NCBI GenBank assembly: GCA_018398805.1
Contig: JAGFBZ010000339.1
Span: 434,001-498,000 of the forward strand
DNA from: Hirundichthys speculiger
Taxonomy: Eukaryota > Chordata > Actinopteri > Beloniformes > Exocoetidae
Direction of reading: 5' to 3'
Length of the DNA stretch: 64,000 nucleotides
Position 1 is the first letter of the stretch, and every line of letters starts with the position of its first letter. The notes below the pieces were generated by a model, which saw only the letters and a program-made list of their open reading frames with translations, had not been told where the DNA came from and did no database searches. Positions 25,001-35,900 of this stretch are shown here, piece after piece. The translations under genes were made by a program, and so were the position numbers.

Positions 25001-28000
25001 CATCTACTTAATATTTTAACCGTAATGAGAAGAATAGTCAGTAATGAGGGTCACTGTAGCTGTGACCTGGTTTCATACAGGTCAGTAATACTTCTTATTG
25101 CTCAAGTGATAAACTGAATGATTCAATACAATCAAGTCAGTGGAGGCTGTACAAAACAGTCCATAAAGGTCTATTACATGCAGGCTTTAGGAACGACACG
25201 TCTCAGCAACCACAGACTGGACCTGGGCAACATCCATCCATATGTCACTGATCCAATTAAATAGCTGAGCAAATATGTAGCAAATGATTCAACACGCAAC
25301 TGGGAGAGTAAAACGTCAGACATCATGAGGTTAAATTCATCCCTCTTTAAAAAAAAAAAAACAGCAGAGAAATTTTTATATCACTGCTGCACAAGCATTT
25401 TTGTGAGTTAATGGCTGACTGTGTGCTTACTTGATGTTTTTGCTGCCGTCTCTTCCTTAACTTTGAGTGAAATGATAAAATCATGAAACTTTTTTAAAAA
25501 CGGCACTTGGTTGAAAAAAAACTGGAGAATTACTTCCTGATCTGCAGGCTGTCAGTGCATTTAAAAAAGGAAGAAGAAGAAAAACAGCTTTTGTTGATCA
25601 TTTCTGCTGTCACTGATTTCCAACTACCATATGATCCATAAATGCAGGCAGTTAAACACACCTGTGTGTGCTTTATGTATCAGTTAACCATCCCTCTGTC
25701 ATCAGATTTGCATTTATCTGATTTTGAAATAATGCAAATATGCTGAAAAGTTGTGCAGGGCCCAGAAAAAAAAAAAAGATTCAAGCTTGGAAGACTAATA
25801 AAAAACGAAACTTGTCCTTACAAATTTCTTTGCTTCATTTCTCACATATGACTCGTGTATTGGAATATTAGTATAAGACTCCAGTCTAGTACATTTTTAA
25901 GACTAGAGGCTCTAGTTTCATCCAAAGCACTGTCGTTGTAAGACATGTCAACCCTGTCCTTTCTGTGCCCTCTTGGCCTTGTACTTAAAGAAACACACAC
26001 ACACACACTCAGAGCTTGCTATGAGTGTGAAGGGAAGGGGGGAAAAATAACCCTAAGGGCCTAGGACAATCAGTTAGGCTTGAGAGAAATTCTCCAGGAT
26101 GTAAACATTACACGACAGAGTAAGTCTGGGTCACGGTCACTGGGTTTAACGTGAGATGCAAGCCTCACATGTTAAGGGGCACCATGAGCCAATAATGTGC
26201 CCTCATACCACAAGGACAAAAGGTTGATGAAACAATGTTCGGCTCTCTGAGTAGCTACCAAGCACAGAGGCAGATGTCATGCAAAAGCTGAAACAGTCGT
26301 GTTCACGGGAAAAAAAATGGCTTACATAAATGAGGGGCTAAAACTAAGAGAAAGCAAAGACTCCTGCAAGCTTCGAGGAGCCGGTTTGCATGAGACGACA
26401 TGGCATTTACATAAAAGGTATGTAGCAATCTCCTTCTCTGTGCTCCCCTCCCTCCTCCTTTTTCCACTGACCGGCCTCTCAGGAACACTGAAAATAACTT
26501 GACCGGCTCAGCAGCGGGACTCTCAAGTCAGGGTTTTCTGGCAGTGTGCTGGAGGAGGCATTACACTTATCAGCTACAGCTAATGTGCTAAGTTCATCTA
26601 TGTTGAGGATTACATTATGACTGTACACCTCAGTGAAGTCGTTAGCATTACAAAACCAGATGTCTTCATTTTTTGTCATGGGTCCAGACGGAGCCCTCAT
26701 GTTTAGTGTGTTTCTTCAGCTCAATAGCACCTCCTGGCGGCGCTCGGGTTAATGGTTGGCACACTGACATCCAAACAACTAAAATCCCAGTGTTTTATCA
26801 CTGCCCCTCATATGGACGCTGACAATTTGAGAAATTACAGTCAGTTCACATCAAAAAGAATTTATATTTGAGGTTACAGACAGTAAAGTCTGTAGGAGGT
26901 TTGTTTCATTTTGAAGCCTGCAACAAAGCATTAAGAACTATTCTGAAACATCTGGACTTAATGATTTATGAAGAAATCTTCTCTCTCTTTCTCTCTCTCT
27001 CTCACTCCTCTCTGTCTTCCTCAATTTATGCAGCCAATTGTAATGTATAAGTCCGTTCTTCATTTGCACCCTAAGGCCAATATAAATCAATAAACATAGC
27101 ATAATTAGTTGTTGTTGTTATTATACTAAGATCATTCCTTTCAGAAAAAAAAGTTATAAATATCCCAAAGCTGTAGCCAAGAACAACAAAATGCTATTAA
27201 ACACGCAGATAAGGTTAACAGTGTCAAGTGTTGACCACAAAATGTATTTGTATCAAATTGGTCAAAAAATAAGGCTGACGATGTAATTGGATAACTAAAC
27301 TAAGTATGTATTAAATACCAGTAACTGTAAAAAGCTAACAGGAAAAACTGCTCCTATCTTAATTACTCACCCAACAGTTCCATGAGCCTTTCTGAATGAC
27401 AACAGATCTCTCATAGACACGGGGGTTTGCAATAAAATATTCCACTAAAAAAGGAAATGATTAAGTCTGGTGCGTTTCATGTTTAGTTAGCGAGCCGCAT
27501 GAAATCAGCCAGAGGGGAGGAAAGTCATCCCAGTGTGTAAAGTGTGTTGTACTGGGCAGGCTGCTGGAAACCCTCATCTCCATCCTCCCTGCTCCCTCTA
27601 GTGTGATGGCATTTCAGCCGCGACAGGGCATCGCGAGCGGAGCACTACAACGATGTGATACCCTTGTTTCAAACAAAATATAGGCCAAGTAGTATTAACT
27701 GGCATTTGGAAAACATAACAGTCCCTCGCTTGAAAATACATCACTTCTGGCTCGTAAACACTCTGTTCGCTGAGAAAAATTATCGCGCTTCAAGGGGGAA
27801 CTGAACGACCCTCTCCAAGACGGGAGAATTAAAAACTACAACTACATGTCTTAATGATTATTTCACTCCCTTAAAATAGATTAAAATAGCTGTTATACAA
27901 GAAGAACCGTGTTGGCAGACAAACTATCAGGAGCGAGTCGCTTTTTAAAGCTTGGCAATAAAGGGGAAGAAGTTAGTCGATGCCAATGACATGTTGTTAT

Positions 28001-28377
28001 TAACTTAGCCTTGTTGTTCGCAACTTAAATTGTTCGTTTCCCAAGAAAAAACACACAAAAAAACGACACAACGCGGTACTTTTAGCACGCGGGCAGTCCG
28101 TTCCCGTGGCGTGCTTTTAAATGTGGGCTACGCTGGGAATAGTGGCTGGCTAGAAAGCAAGCTAATATTAGCTGGCTAGTGATGCCTCCACGTTTTAGCT
28201 GCCTGTTCGGAGGAGCCGTTTCCGCCGAAAAAATTTCTCCACTCCGTCCTCGCGCTCGTGTCGTCTCCTCCGCCGGAGTTACGGCTGTTCTGAAAACAAA
28301 ACCACACCGCGGGCAATACTAGTAGAAATTAATCCCATTATATTTCTCTTACCTTCCGGCTTGTTTTCGGCAGCCAT
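9957..28377 (-). CDS. camta1: CAMTA1, calmodulin-binding transcription activator 1, 5' part (first three coding exons)
   Basis: Nuclear transcription factor with an N-terminal CG-1 DNA-binding domain and, further downstream, TIG, ankyrin and calmodulin-binding IQ regions; only the N-terminus is in this window. The spliced coding sequence is 28377-28353, 24764-24663 and 10060-9957 (25, 102 and 104 nt), ending on a codon boundary after residue 77. The phases agree: exon 1 ends after one base of a Gly codon, exon 2 after one base of an Asn codon, and exon 3 supplies the missing two. Residues 48-77 carry the family's CG-1 start, with IYLPKKLLECLPKC followed by a Lys-Glu-Arg-His-Arg-Trp run. The known family intron after the NTNE motif coincides with the donor here. 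The gene is head-to-head with DNAJC11, as in human 1p36. Exons 1 and 3 are firm; exon 2 is inferred from splice sites and phase. An alternative first exon cannot be excluded. Confidence 0.88.
15530..15682 (-). repeat. tRNA-derived SINE-like repeat, minus orientation (copy 1)
   Basis: Read on the minus strand it begins with a tRNA-like head, ggttggcactgttgcctctc. Further in it has a block matching the family's box around ctgaagaaaaccga and a stretch near the end corresponding to atgtttttgaactttgga. Three more copies lie in this window at 18585, 43305 and 53440. The family name is not known to me. Confidence 0.6.
16059..16282. mobile_element. hAT-type palindromic miniature transposon (MITE)
   Basis: A 224-bp non-autonomous element. 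The left end reads cgggggtgtc and the right end, in reverse complement, caggggtgtc: one mismatch in ten and a typical hAT terminus. Both flanks are the identical 8-bp sequence atatagaa (16051-16058 and 16283-16290), the target-site duplication size of hAT elements. The arms are long imperfect inverted repeats that share a gcatgtcttggat-like block and a ttcaacacacttgatt-like block. No coding capacity. Confidence 0.88.
16546..17366. mobile_element. GC-rich inverted-repeat DNA transposon, possibly PIF/Harbinger-like, non-autonomous
   Basis: An 821-bp block far richer in GC and CpG than its surroundings. The ends are ggccccgatc and, in reverse complement, gggcccgatc, flanked on both sides by aat (16543-16545 and 17367-17369), a 3-bp duplication of the size made by Harbinger elements. 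Inside are many copies of a gctaccc/gggtagc motif in both orientations, a long imperfect subterminal repeat (aaagccacta near each end) and a tataaaaag box at about 16851 ahead of an ATG at about 16890. No complete transposase is present; the longest frame (16638-16997) looks fortuitous. The superfamily call is inference from ends and duplication size only. Confidence 0.6.
18330..18585 (+). pseudogene. Tc1/mariner-like transposase relic (C-terminal end)
   Basis: Fragments of the Tc1 transposase C-terminus in two frames. One frame has SADLSPNEHVFHLLKTRL, matching the SPDL(N/S)P catalytic-region motif and the lines after it. The other has AWQCITREHAKYLLMSMDHR. At least one frameshift and premature stops separate them. 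The N-terminal half is missing or unrecognisable. It is inactive. Confidence 0.75.
18585..18800 (+). repeat. tRNA-derived SINE-like repeat (copy 2)
   Basis: Begins near acatggtggcttcgtggtta and continues gcactcttggctcgcagcaag. Downstream blocks gtggagtttccatgttct and ggtgtacccctgccttttgt are hallmarks of the same family as the copy at 53440. Part of the middle is missing. It lies directly after the Tc1 relic. Confidence 0.65.
21203..22010 (-). pseudogene. Tc1-like transposon relic, minus strand
   Basis: The terminus cagtgacatgaaaag starts at 21203 directly after a TA dinucleotide, as expected for Tc1 insertion. On the minus strand a frame at 21778-21533 reads like a Tc1 transposase central domain: MLWACGAASARG, then DSIKYQQVMEANITLSVKRL, then a W-x-N-DPKT block corresponding to the QQDNDPKHT catalytic motif. 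Residues that should be conserved are altered and other frames hold further fragments, so it is a dead copy. The other terminus was not found. Confidence 0.78.
24663..24764 (-). CDS. camta1: CAMTA1 coding exon 2 (inferred)
   Basis: A 102-nt frame-preserving exon with a pyrimidine-rich acceptor (tttgcctcctgaag) and a strong donor (gtaagagt). Read in the phase set by exon 1, it is open throughout and codes a basic, then acidic, 34-residue linker containing NPDRMYRSAVCYAGHG and ending in SDDTETN. It leaves exactly the phase that exon 3 needs. I do not recognise the peptide itself; the call rests on splice signals, open frame and double phase agreement. A second AG eight bases further in would break the phase. 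Confidence 0.72.
24765..28352 (-). other. camta1: CAMTA1 intron 1
   Basis: A 3.6-kb intron. It contains (CA)n at about 25990-26010, (CT)n at 26980-27005 and several A-runs. Two loosely CTCF-like motifs lie at 26730-26743 and 27591-27604. CpG density rises towards exon 1. No additional exon is supported. Confidence 0.65.
28353..28377 (-). CDS. camta1: CAMTA1 coding exon 1 (initiator exon)
   Basis: Codes MAAENKPE plus the first base of a Gly codon. The ATG lies in a good context (purine at -3, G at +4) and is the first in-frame ATG, although the frame upstream stays open for about 65 codons. The donor is gtaaga at 28352. It sits in a CpG-rich stretch typical of a promoter-proximal exon. Confidence 0.8.
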
Positions 28378-29933
28378 TTCCCCTTCACGCGCAACATCCT
28401 CCTCCTCCTCACGACCGTGGGTACCACGCGCGTGCACGCCGAGGACAGCACGAGGAGGGACCGGAGGAGCGGAGCGGCGAGTCGGACCGACCGAAGGAAA
28501 ACTTACTATTGGCTGCGAGGCGGTGACTGACGGAGAGGCTCCGGGATGAGACACAGGCACCGCTCCCCTCACCTTCGCACCACGAGCCCACTGTTTCTTT
28601 TTTTTTTTTTTTTCCTTCTTTCTCTTTTCTTACTGTGAGTTTAAAACAGCTCAGAGGTGCCGTTTACGTCTGGCTACTCGATTTTGTTCAAAAGAGTGTA
28701 ACTTGAAAATAAAGAAAAGTTCGTGTTTAGCAGGTTAGCGTCATGTTTTATCCAACATTAAAACATTTTAAACAGTAAATGTCAAATGTTTCACCAATAG
28801 CCGTAATATGAGGAAAAACACACTTTTACGAATTTTTATTTAAATTTTTTGAATATATGTTGTTATGATTAGGGAGAGCTATGGGTTTCTATGGAGTCTT
28901 GGGGACATATTGCCAATTAAAAACTTATTTGAGACCTTCCAGACAATTCTACCAGTAAGCTATCCACTAGACAGTTTAAGAGCTTTCAGATTGATGGTGT
29001 GCTTTTCTCTCCCTTTACTTCAAAAAGTGTTAAACACAACATTTTTTTTTTTTTTTTAAAGTGGAAGGATCCCTATCAGACGTGGCTTCCACCTCTTGGC
29101 TGCTGAAAGAGTCCATACCAACACTTACATGACGAAATATACTCAACGCAGTTATTTTAACTCCTCAGTTATGCGTGTTTTCAACTTTTGTCAGATGTAG
29201 TTAACAACAGTGCGCGTGTGATTAAAACAGGCACGGCGAATAAAATGACATATTACAGCGTCTTACTCGTGTGAACAGCTGCAACTGAGTGGAGTTGGAG
29301 GTGGTGGTGCTGAAAGAACAGCTCCTCTGCAGCCTGCAGCACGTGCGCCTGTCCGTCGAGACTTGTTTGTACCGCGAGGAGTTTTATAATAAACGTATAA
29401 AGCACGTAATGTATTTACAGGCTATTCTCGCTGTCGCCTTAATTGCTTCCAGCTGGATATGATGCAGTCAATATCCCCCATAGACCTTAAGCATATATGA
29501 GTCTCCTTAATATGAGAAATTTTCGTCTTTATAGTATAACCTCTTGATAAATTGTCAGGTAATTTAATATGCTTTCCTTGAAATGCAAAAATACTACCAT
29601 ATATATAATTTGCACCAAAAATGTATATATTTAACAAACACAATTTAATTAAAAATACAACCACTCTATGTCGTTGAGTAAAAATATATAACTGCTTTTT
29701 ACTTTGTTATAGTTATACAGCAATAGAGAATATACCACGATCACTTTCAACCTGAGCTCCACCAACGAACGCCTGAAACTCGCATAACGCCTCGTTTCAA
29801 ATGAAAAGGAATATTTTAAGCCTTCGTGTACATTGTAAACGACTGCACGCTCGTCGCTCATCCCGAACACAAGAGGGCGCAAGAGAGCGCAGCGATGTAG
29901 GGGGACACGAAGAAGAGATGACCGGGCGTAAAC
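28378..29933. promoter_or_regulatory. Divergent CAMTA1/DNAJC11 promoter interval
   Basis: The two genes are divergent with 1556 bp between their start codons. The CAMTA1 side (28378-28600) is GC- and CpG-rich and holds an inverted CCAAT box (attgg, 28508-28512), about 131 bp upstream of the CAMTA1 ATG, followed by a T-run at 28593-28611. The DNAJC11 side (from about 29750) is again CpG-dense. No TATA box is evident near either start, as usual for CpG-type promoters. The AT-rich centre (28700-29650) shows nothing recognisable. Transcription start sites cannot be placed from sequence alone. Confidence 0.6.
29867..29880 (+). promoter_or_regulatory. Candidate CTCF-binding motif
   Basis: acacaagagggcgc agrees with the CTCF core consensus CCASYAGRKGGCRS at 12 of 14 positions, including the central AG-R-GGGC block. 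It lies 54 bp upstream of the DNAJC11 start codon. Binding is a prediction. Confidence 0.45.
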
Positions 29934-29959
29934 ATGGCGTGTGCCCTGGACGAAGATGA
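29895..29959 (+). promoter_or_regulatory. dnajc11: Two upstream ORFs in the DNAJC11 leader
   Basis: A minimal start-stop element (ATGTAG) lies at 29895-29900. A second upstream ATG at 29918 is out of frame with the main start and opens a 13-codon reading frame that ends inside the DNAJC11 coding region (TGA at 29957-29959). Both would dampen translation if the transcript starts upstream of 29895, which is not known. Confidence 0.5.
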
Positions 29960-32900
29960 GATCTGCAACGATGACTACTATTCACTTCTAAATGTCCGGA
30001 GAGAGGTACAGTATGCAGTTGTGCTCTGGATATATATGTCTGCGGATGTGGGTGTCAATCGCTCTGTGAACTTTCTTCGCTTGATAGTCAACGGCAGCTG
30101 GTATAATCAGGTGTATCTTTAGCTCAGTAGCTAGTCTGTGACCCTCGACTTTGGTCCGCGTGCACTGGCACTTTTGCGGGATACGTGAAGAGATGCACCG
30201 CAGGCTGCGGACGGCCAGATTTGCCAGTACGAGTCGTGGAAGTAAGGAAGAGAGTCGTGAACATTCTGGGAACCACAGCAGGTGGACTGACCAGTATTGT
30301 CAGTTTCAGACTTATGTCACGGAGCGTCCGCCCGAACTCGAGCAACAACTTTAACTTAGTTCAGGGCTAAACAGTGCACCATATGCACTTAATGGGATTA
30401 CACCATAAGTAAGTGTAGTCTTACGGGTGGGGGTGGAACGCTTTATTCGCACAATAAACATTATTTGAGCTGAAAATAATTTGTAGCTAAACTAAATGAA
30501 GCTGTGGTATGTGGTTGAACTGTGCTACAAAGCGACTAAATGCATGGAACTGGAAATGTTGACTTGTCCCACCTGGGACAGTTTGAGCAGGTGGGTTATG
30601 GATTAACTGCTGATATGCCAACAAAACAAGACTTATGGATTGTAGGACAACACATACTGAGAGTTTTGATCACCCTCTTGACTTTATCTCACAGAAGCAG
30701 AGGTCGATTCATATGGGCTTGTTATTATGACCGATTAATGATAGCAGTTTCATTTTTTGGCTGATATGTTGGGCCGATTTTCATTTTTTGTCTCCATACA
30801 AAAATATATAATGATGCTCAAGTTAATGAGCCTTTATTCAGTGCATTTTTTTTAATTAAATGTATTTAATGAAACAAAGTTCAAGGTCACGTGTTTAACA
30901 ATATACTTGATGGATGATATTCTCAAATGGTGACTGATGAAGATCATTAAGAATCGGCCGATATTTGTTTAATACAGATACATTTTGTTAACGCCATTTA
31001 ATCAGGCTAACTCAGAAGTAAACGGTCTTGAGACGACAAAAGACTAAATGTAATTTTTTACTATATACTGCCGTGATCAGGAAAGTGTTTTGTTTTTTCT
31101 TTTTTTCTTTTTTGTGGCCCCAGTGGCCTTAATTCACAGTGAGACAGACAGAGACAGAGAATGGGGAAGATATTCAACAAAATATCACAGACTAGGAGTC
31201 GAACCCACAACTAGCTGGAGGAGGACAATGCCTTCATACATGGACTTAAACCACTAACCTACCTGGCAGCCCAGAAAGTGCATTTTTACACCCCTGTCTC
31301 ATGATTTTTTTTTTTTAAGTCTAAGCAGTGAGTTAAGATGACGCTATTTTGTGTTCTGTTTTTTAGTATCTGGCATTAACATACATTCTAAAGCATTCGG
31401 TCAGTGGCCAGTGCTTCGTGCGTGTGTTCACACTTGGCATTAAAGTGTGTCCCCAAATGCATTTTGAGTGTTCGAATCTGACCTTCTTGGCTCTCTATAC
31501 ACATTTATGTTTGCAAACACCGAATGTGTTGTTCATTTTAATTATCCAAGACAGCAGCTGGAAATAACTAGGCACACCTTTCCAGAAAAAAAGAAATAAA
31601 AAAAAATAGCTGGAAATAACAAGTTCAAAAACTTTCAAAAGCTTTTTTTTTTTTGCAAAGTTTATTCAATTAAGGTATAAGTACAGTACAAATCAGGATT
31701 TATAAAATACAGGTTGTCTCACTTGATTTTCATTCATTTATTTTTAATTTTCTCACGTCAACATCTCAAATTCAATGCCTCAGGCCACGCAGGAGGAGCT
31801 GAAAGCAGCATACAGGCGACTGTGCATGCTGTATCATCCAGACAAACACCGTGATCCGGAATTAAAACGGCAGGCAGAGCAGCTTTTTAATCTTGTACAT
31901 GAAGCTTATGAAGGTAAGACAACATTTGACCTGGGCATGCACTGACTGCAATTTTCTTTGCCAACTTTGATTCTGAGTTTCTTTCTGAAAACTAAAGGCA
32001 GTTGCATATGTTTACCTGATCAACAGTGAAGGCTATCAGGGGCTTCTGGCTGTGTGCTCTGCTAGCTTTATTTTCAGCCTATTGGCCTTGTCAGCTTCAT
32101 GGCATTGAGCATGTTCAGTGGGCTAGTTTTGGTTGTTCCTACATGAGTTATTTTTACCATACAGGCTGTACAAGATGCTTTCTTGGCAATTTGTTACCCG
32201 CACCTTCCACAACATGCTTTCTAGTCACATGCGTCATTATGATGTGCTTACTGATGAGGAAAGAAAAGAAAAAAATTGAACTTGAGGTATTCTACACATA
32301 TAGGCTGATGGTTTTACCCCCACCACCTCACACACACATTGTACTAAAAGAGGAGAATATATGAATACATCAGTCAATACATGGATATGATGCATGTATT
32401 GACTGAGGAAAAACATTGGCTGGTATTGGTCAGTTATATCAGTAGCAGTATTGGTGGATACTAGTCAGAGTCAATAGGACAAAAATTATCCAATTCCAAA
32501 CATATGCTGATCACTCTGCAATTTCTACTTGGATCACATCATACCATTTACTTCTGTCACAGCTGCATTACTAACCAGTGTTGAACTGCATATGTTATTA
32601 TGTTCTTTTACTGTATTTAAATACATGAAGCATACTGTTGGTTAATATTATTGATGGTTATCTGTCTCTTCTAGTACTTAGCGACCCACAAGCACGAGCA
32701 ATTTATGATATCTATGGCAAGCGAGGACTTGATGTTGAGGGATGGGAGGTGAGTGTAAGTGATTGTGATATCTTGTTAGGTACGACAGCCACTTTGTTGA
32801 TGGACAGTCTGCTTTTCATTTATTTTAGAATAAAGACTTTTGGAGGAGAAACCTTTTTAAGAGCAGCTTAGTGGAGTTTTGCATTTCACAATGGCAGTTG

Positions 32901-35900
32901 TTAGACTACCCTCATACATTAACTAAAAATACTACAATTTAAATTCATTATAAACTTTGAATGATATCACCAAACTGTTTTATTTTGATCAGATTGGTCA
33001 CAGGTTGTGTGTTTGCATTTGTAAATGTGGACCATTGCCTTTCAGTAAATTCACACTTTACAATACGTGCTTTCTGAAAAATCTGTCTCTTTAAGTGTTC
33101 CAGCTTTAATTAAGTTGTTTATGTCTTTGCAGCTTTTTGACAACTTGAACACAACAGTCTGTGTATTTATCAGTTAGGCACATCATTTGATATTAAAAGA
33201 AACCTTGAATTGCATTCTCGGCTAAAGTCTTGACCATGTGACCTTGCTCCATGTCAGTTGAGGGTTTAGCATACAATTATCTAATGTTTGCCCTTACTTT
33301 GTATTCAAATCCTACCTCCTCTTGCAGGTAGTGGAGAGAAAAAGAAGCCCTGCAGAGATTCGTGAGGAGTATGAGCGTCTGCAAAGGGAACGGGAGGAGA
33401 GGCGGCTTCAGCAAAGGACCAACCCAAAGGTACATTCAGGGGAAGATAACAAATCTCACTTTGAACTGAATGTAATGCACGTATCTTGCTTCATTATTAA
33501 TGATCACAATTCTTGATCACTTTACAGGGAATGATTAGTGTGGGCATTGATGCCACAGACCTATTTGACCGTTATGAAGAGGACTATGAAGATGTGGCTG
33601 GAGGTGGCGTTCCACACGTGGAAATCAACAAGATGCACATATCGCAATCCATAGAGGTAAGTAGTCACTCCTGATTTTGTACCTTACCATTAAGACCAGA
33701 TCTACCACACATGTATGTCTGGGCACACGTCTGGAAGGCTCCTGAGGTCTTAGTGGATGATTGATTAATGTTTGCAGTGATGTTACCAGTCTGTGATGGC
33801 TGTTGTGAAAGATTTCTTGGACTCTGCTGCCATTTAGTCCTATATGTTCCACTGCAGGCTCCTCTCACTACAAAAGACACAGCCATTTTGTCTGGCTCCT
33901 TGTCAACCCACAATGGAAATGGAGGTGGCACCATTAATTTGGCCCTGAGAAGAGTCACTTCTACAAAGGGGTGGGGTGAGGTATGCTGCACTCTTGCCTG
34001 TTTTTAATGATACTTGAGGTGGCTTACTGTTCTTTGCCTGTGTTTGTCACACACAGCCATCTGCCTGTCCTGCACAACATATGATGACATTTAAAGGTGT
34101 GACGCATCATTGGTTTTCTGTGTTTACACAGGTAGAGTTAGGAGCAGGAGACACTCATGGACCGCTCTTGGGGATGAAGATATTTCGCAACTTGACACCT
34201 AGATGGTATGTTCAGCAGCCCAAGGAAATTAAATGGTTGTCCTGTGTTTTCATGTCAATATCAATAATTCAAAGATTGTTCTGTTCTTTCCTGCCTCAGC
34301 TTTGTGACAGCACAGTGTGGACTCCAGTTTTCATCACGGGGCGTACGTCCTGGGGTGACAACCGTGTTGGCCCGTCACCTGGATAAGAACACTATGGGTT
34401 ATCTTCAGTGGCGCTGGGGAGTCAATTCTTCTATGAACACCAGCATTGTGAGGGACACGAAGAGTAGCCATTTCACCCTGGCATTTCAGGTTAGCTGCCA
34501 GCAGTTATATCAGTTACATTTAAACATTAAATCAACTGTAGCTTGTCAAAATTGTGCCAACATGATCATTTACTCTTTGTTCCTGCAGCTTGGCATTCCT
34601 CACACTTTTATGATGATGAGCTACCAGTACAAGTTCCAGGATGAAGACCAGACCAAGATAAAGGGCTCAGTAAAGTAGGCTGCCGAAGTGAAATATTATT
34701 ATGGAAATGTAATCATAAATTCTTTTTGACGGTGCTAAATACACTGAGTTATGTATTTATTTATTTATTTATTTTAAATTTCTTTCCTGGATCAGCAAGT
34801 CCATCATCACGTAGCAGTCACATGAAGCTTGTCTTTCATGTGGTAGTTTTTTTTTTCTTCCTACTGTGAACATAATGGCCAAATAATAGCAATTTCTATA
34901 ACCTGTAAGGTGAATTTAATGTGTGGTTGAACAACAATCAGAACATTTGAGAACTACAAGAGCATCACTGTGCTAAACACGCACAATGTAATGAAGTGAA
35001 CAAAAGCAAAACGGTTAAAAATAAAGGTGTTAGAGCTCACAGCCAGCAACCCCTGTCATCTCTCTCCTGTATTACCCTGGTCATACTCATGAAAGGGTCA
35101 GGTGAGTTTGAAAGAAAAAACTTAAAACACAAAAATAGAGAGCCTGAGGACCTACTATCTGGTGCACAAATTGGGATATATTCCAATTCTTTTTAAATTG
35201 GAGGTTAAACAAGTACTTCCATTGAGTACTCTGAAGAACTTTATATTTTGGATTTACAGTAATAAAGTGAGATGTCTCTTTTTATGGTTCAATGATCAAG
35301 CTAGTTTTTGGATGAAATGATTCATAAAAATATAGAATGTGTCAATGCTGGAATCAGAAGGTTCACATTTTCTAAGAATGGGTAATCAAAATCAACAGAA
35401 AAAAAACAACTTTATGTATTTTTAGTTATTAAGATTTCTTCACAGAAGCTGGAACCCATAAATGACCAAGACTATTTCAGAGTAACATCATCAAGGGCTA
35501 AATGCCAATTGCACCCTCTCCAGCTGAAGGCAAAAGCCATATGTTATTGTTTGTTAGCAGGGTTTTATTGATTTTGGAAGAGGAGCTTTACTCCCTTTTA
35601 TAAATACTGGAGTGGCCTAAAGGTTTTATGTACACTAACATGCATGGGCTGCCAGTGCAGCCAGCAAAAAGAAAGCATAGAAATTGGAAATTACAACATA
35701 GACAGATGGAGTTTGTCTTCATTCACTTATAAGAGTGCCTTTGCTACACAGTGGCTTTTATTGCACTGTTGGAGTTCAAATTTGACTAAACGACATATAG
35801 AGGAAACGGAAAACCATGATATACAGAAAATATGGCCTTGATAAGTCTGGATTATATGATTTTTTTTATTATTTATTTTTTGTCTTTTTCTGTTTCTTAT

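Noticed and set aside
28279..28572. N-terminal extension of CAMTA1 upstream of 28377
   Set aside because: The frame is open, but the upstream start is GTG, the composition is that of a CpG-rich leader, and no ATG is available.
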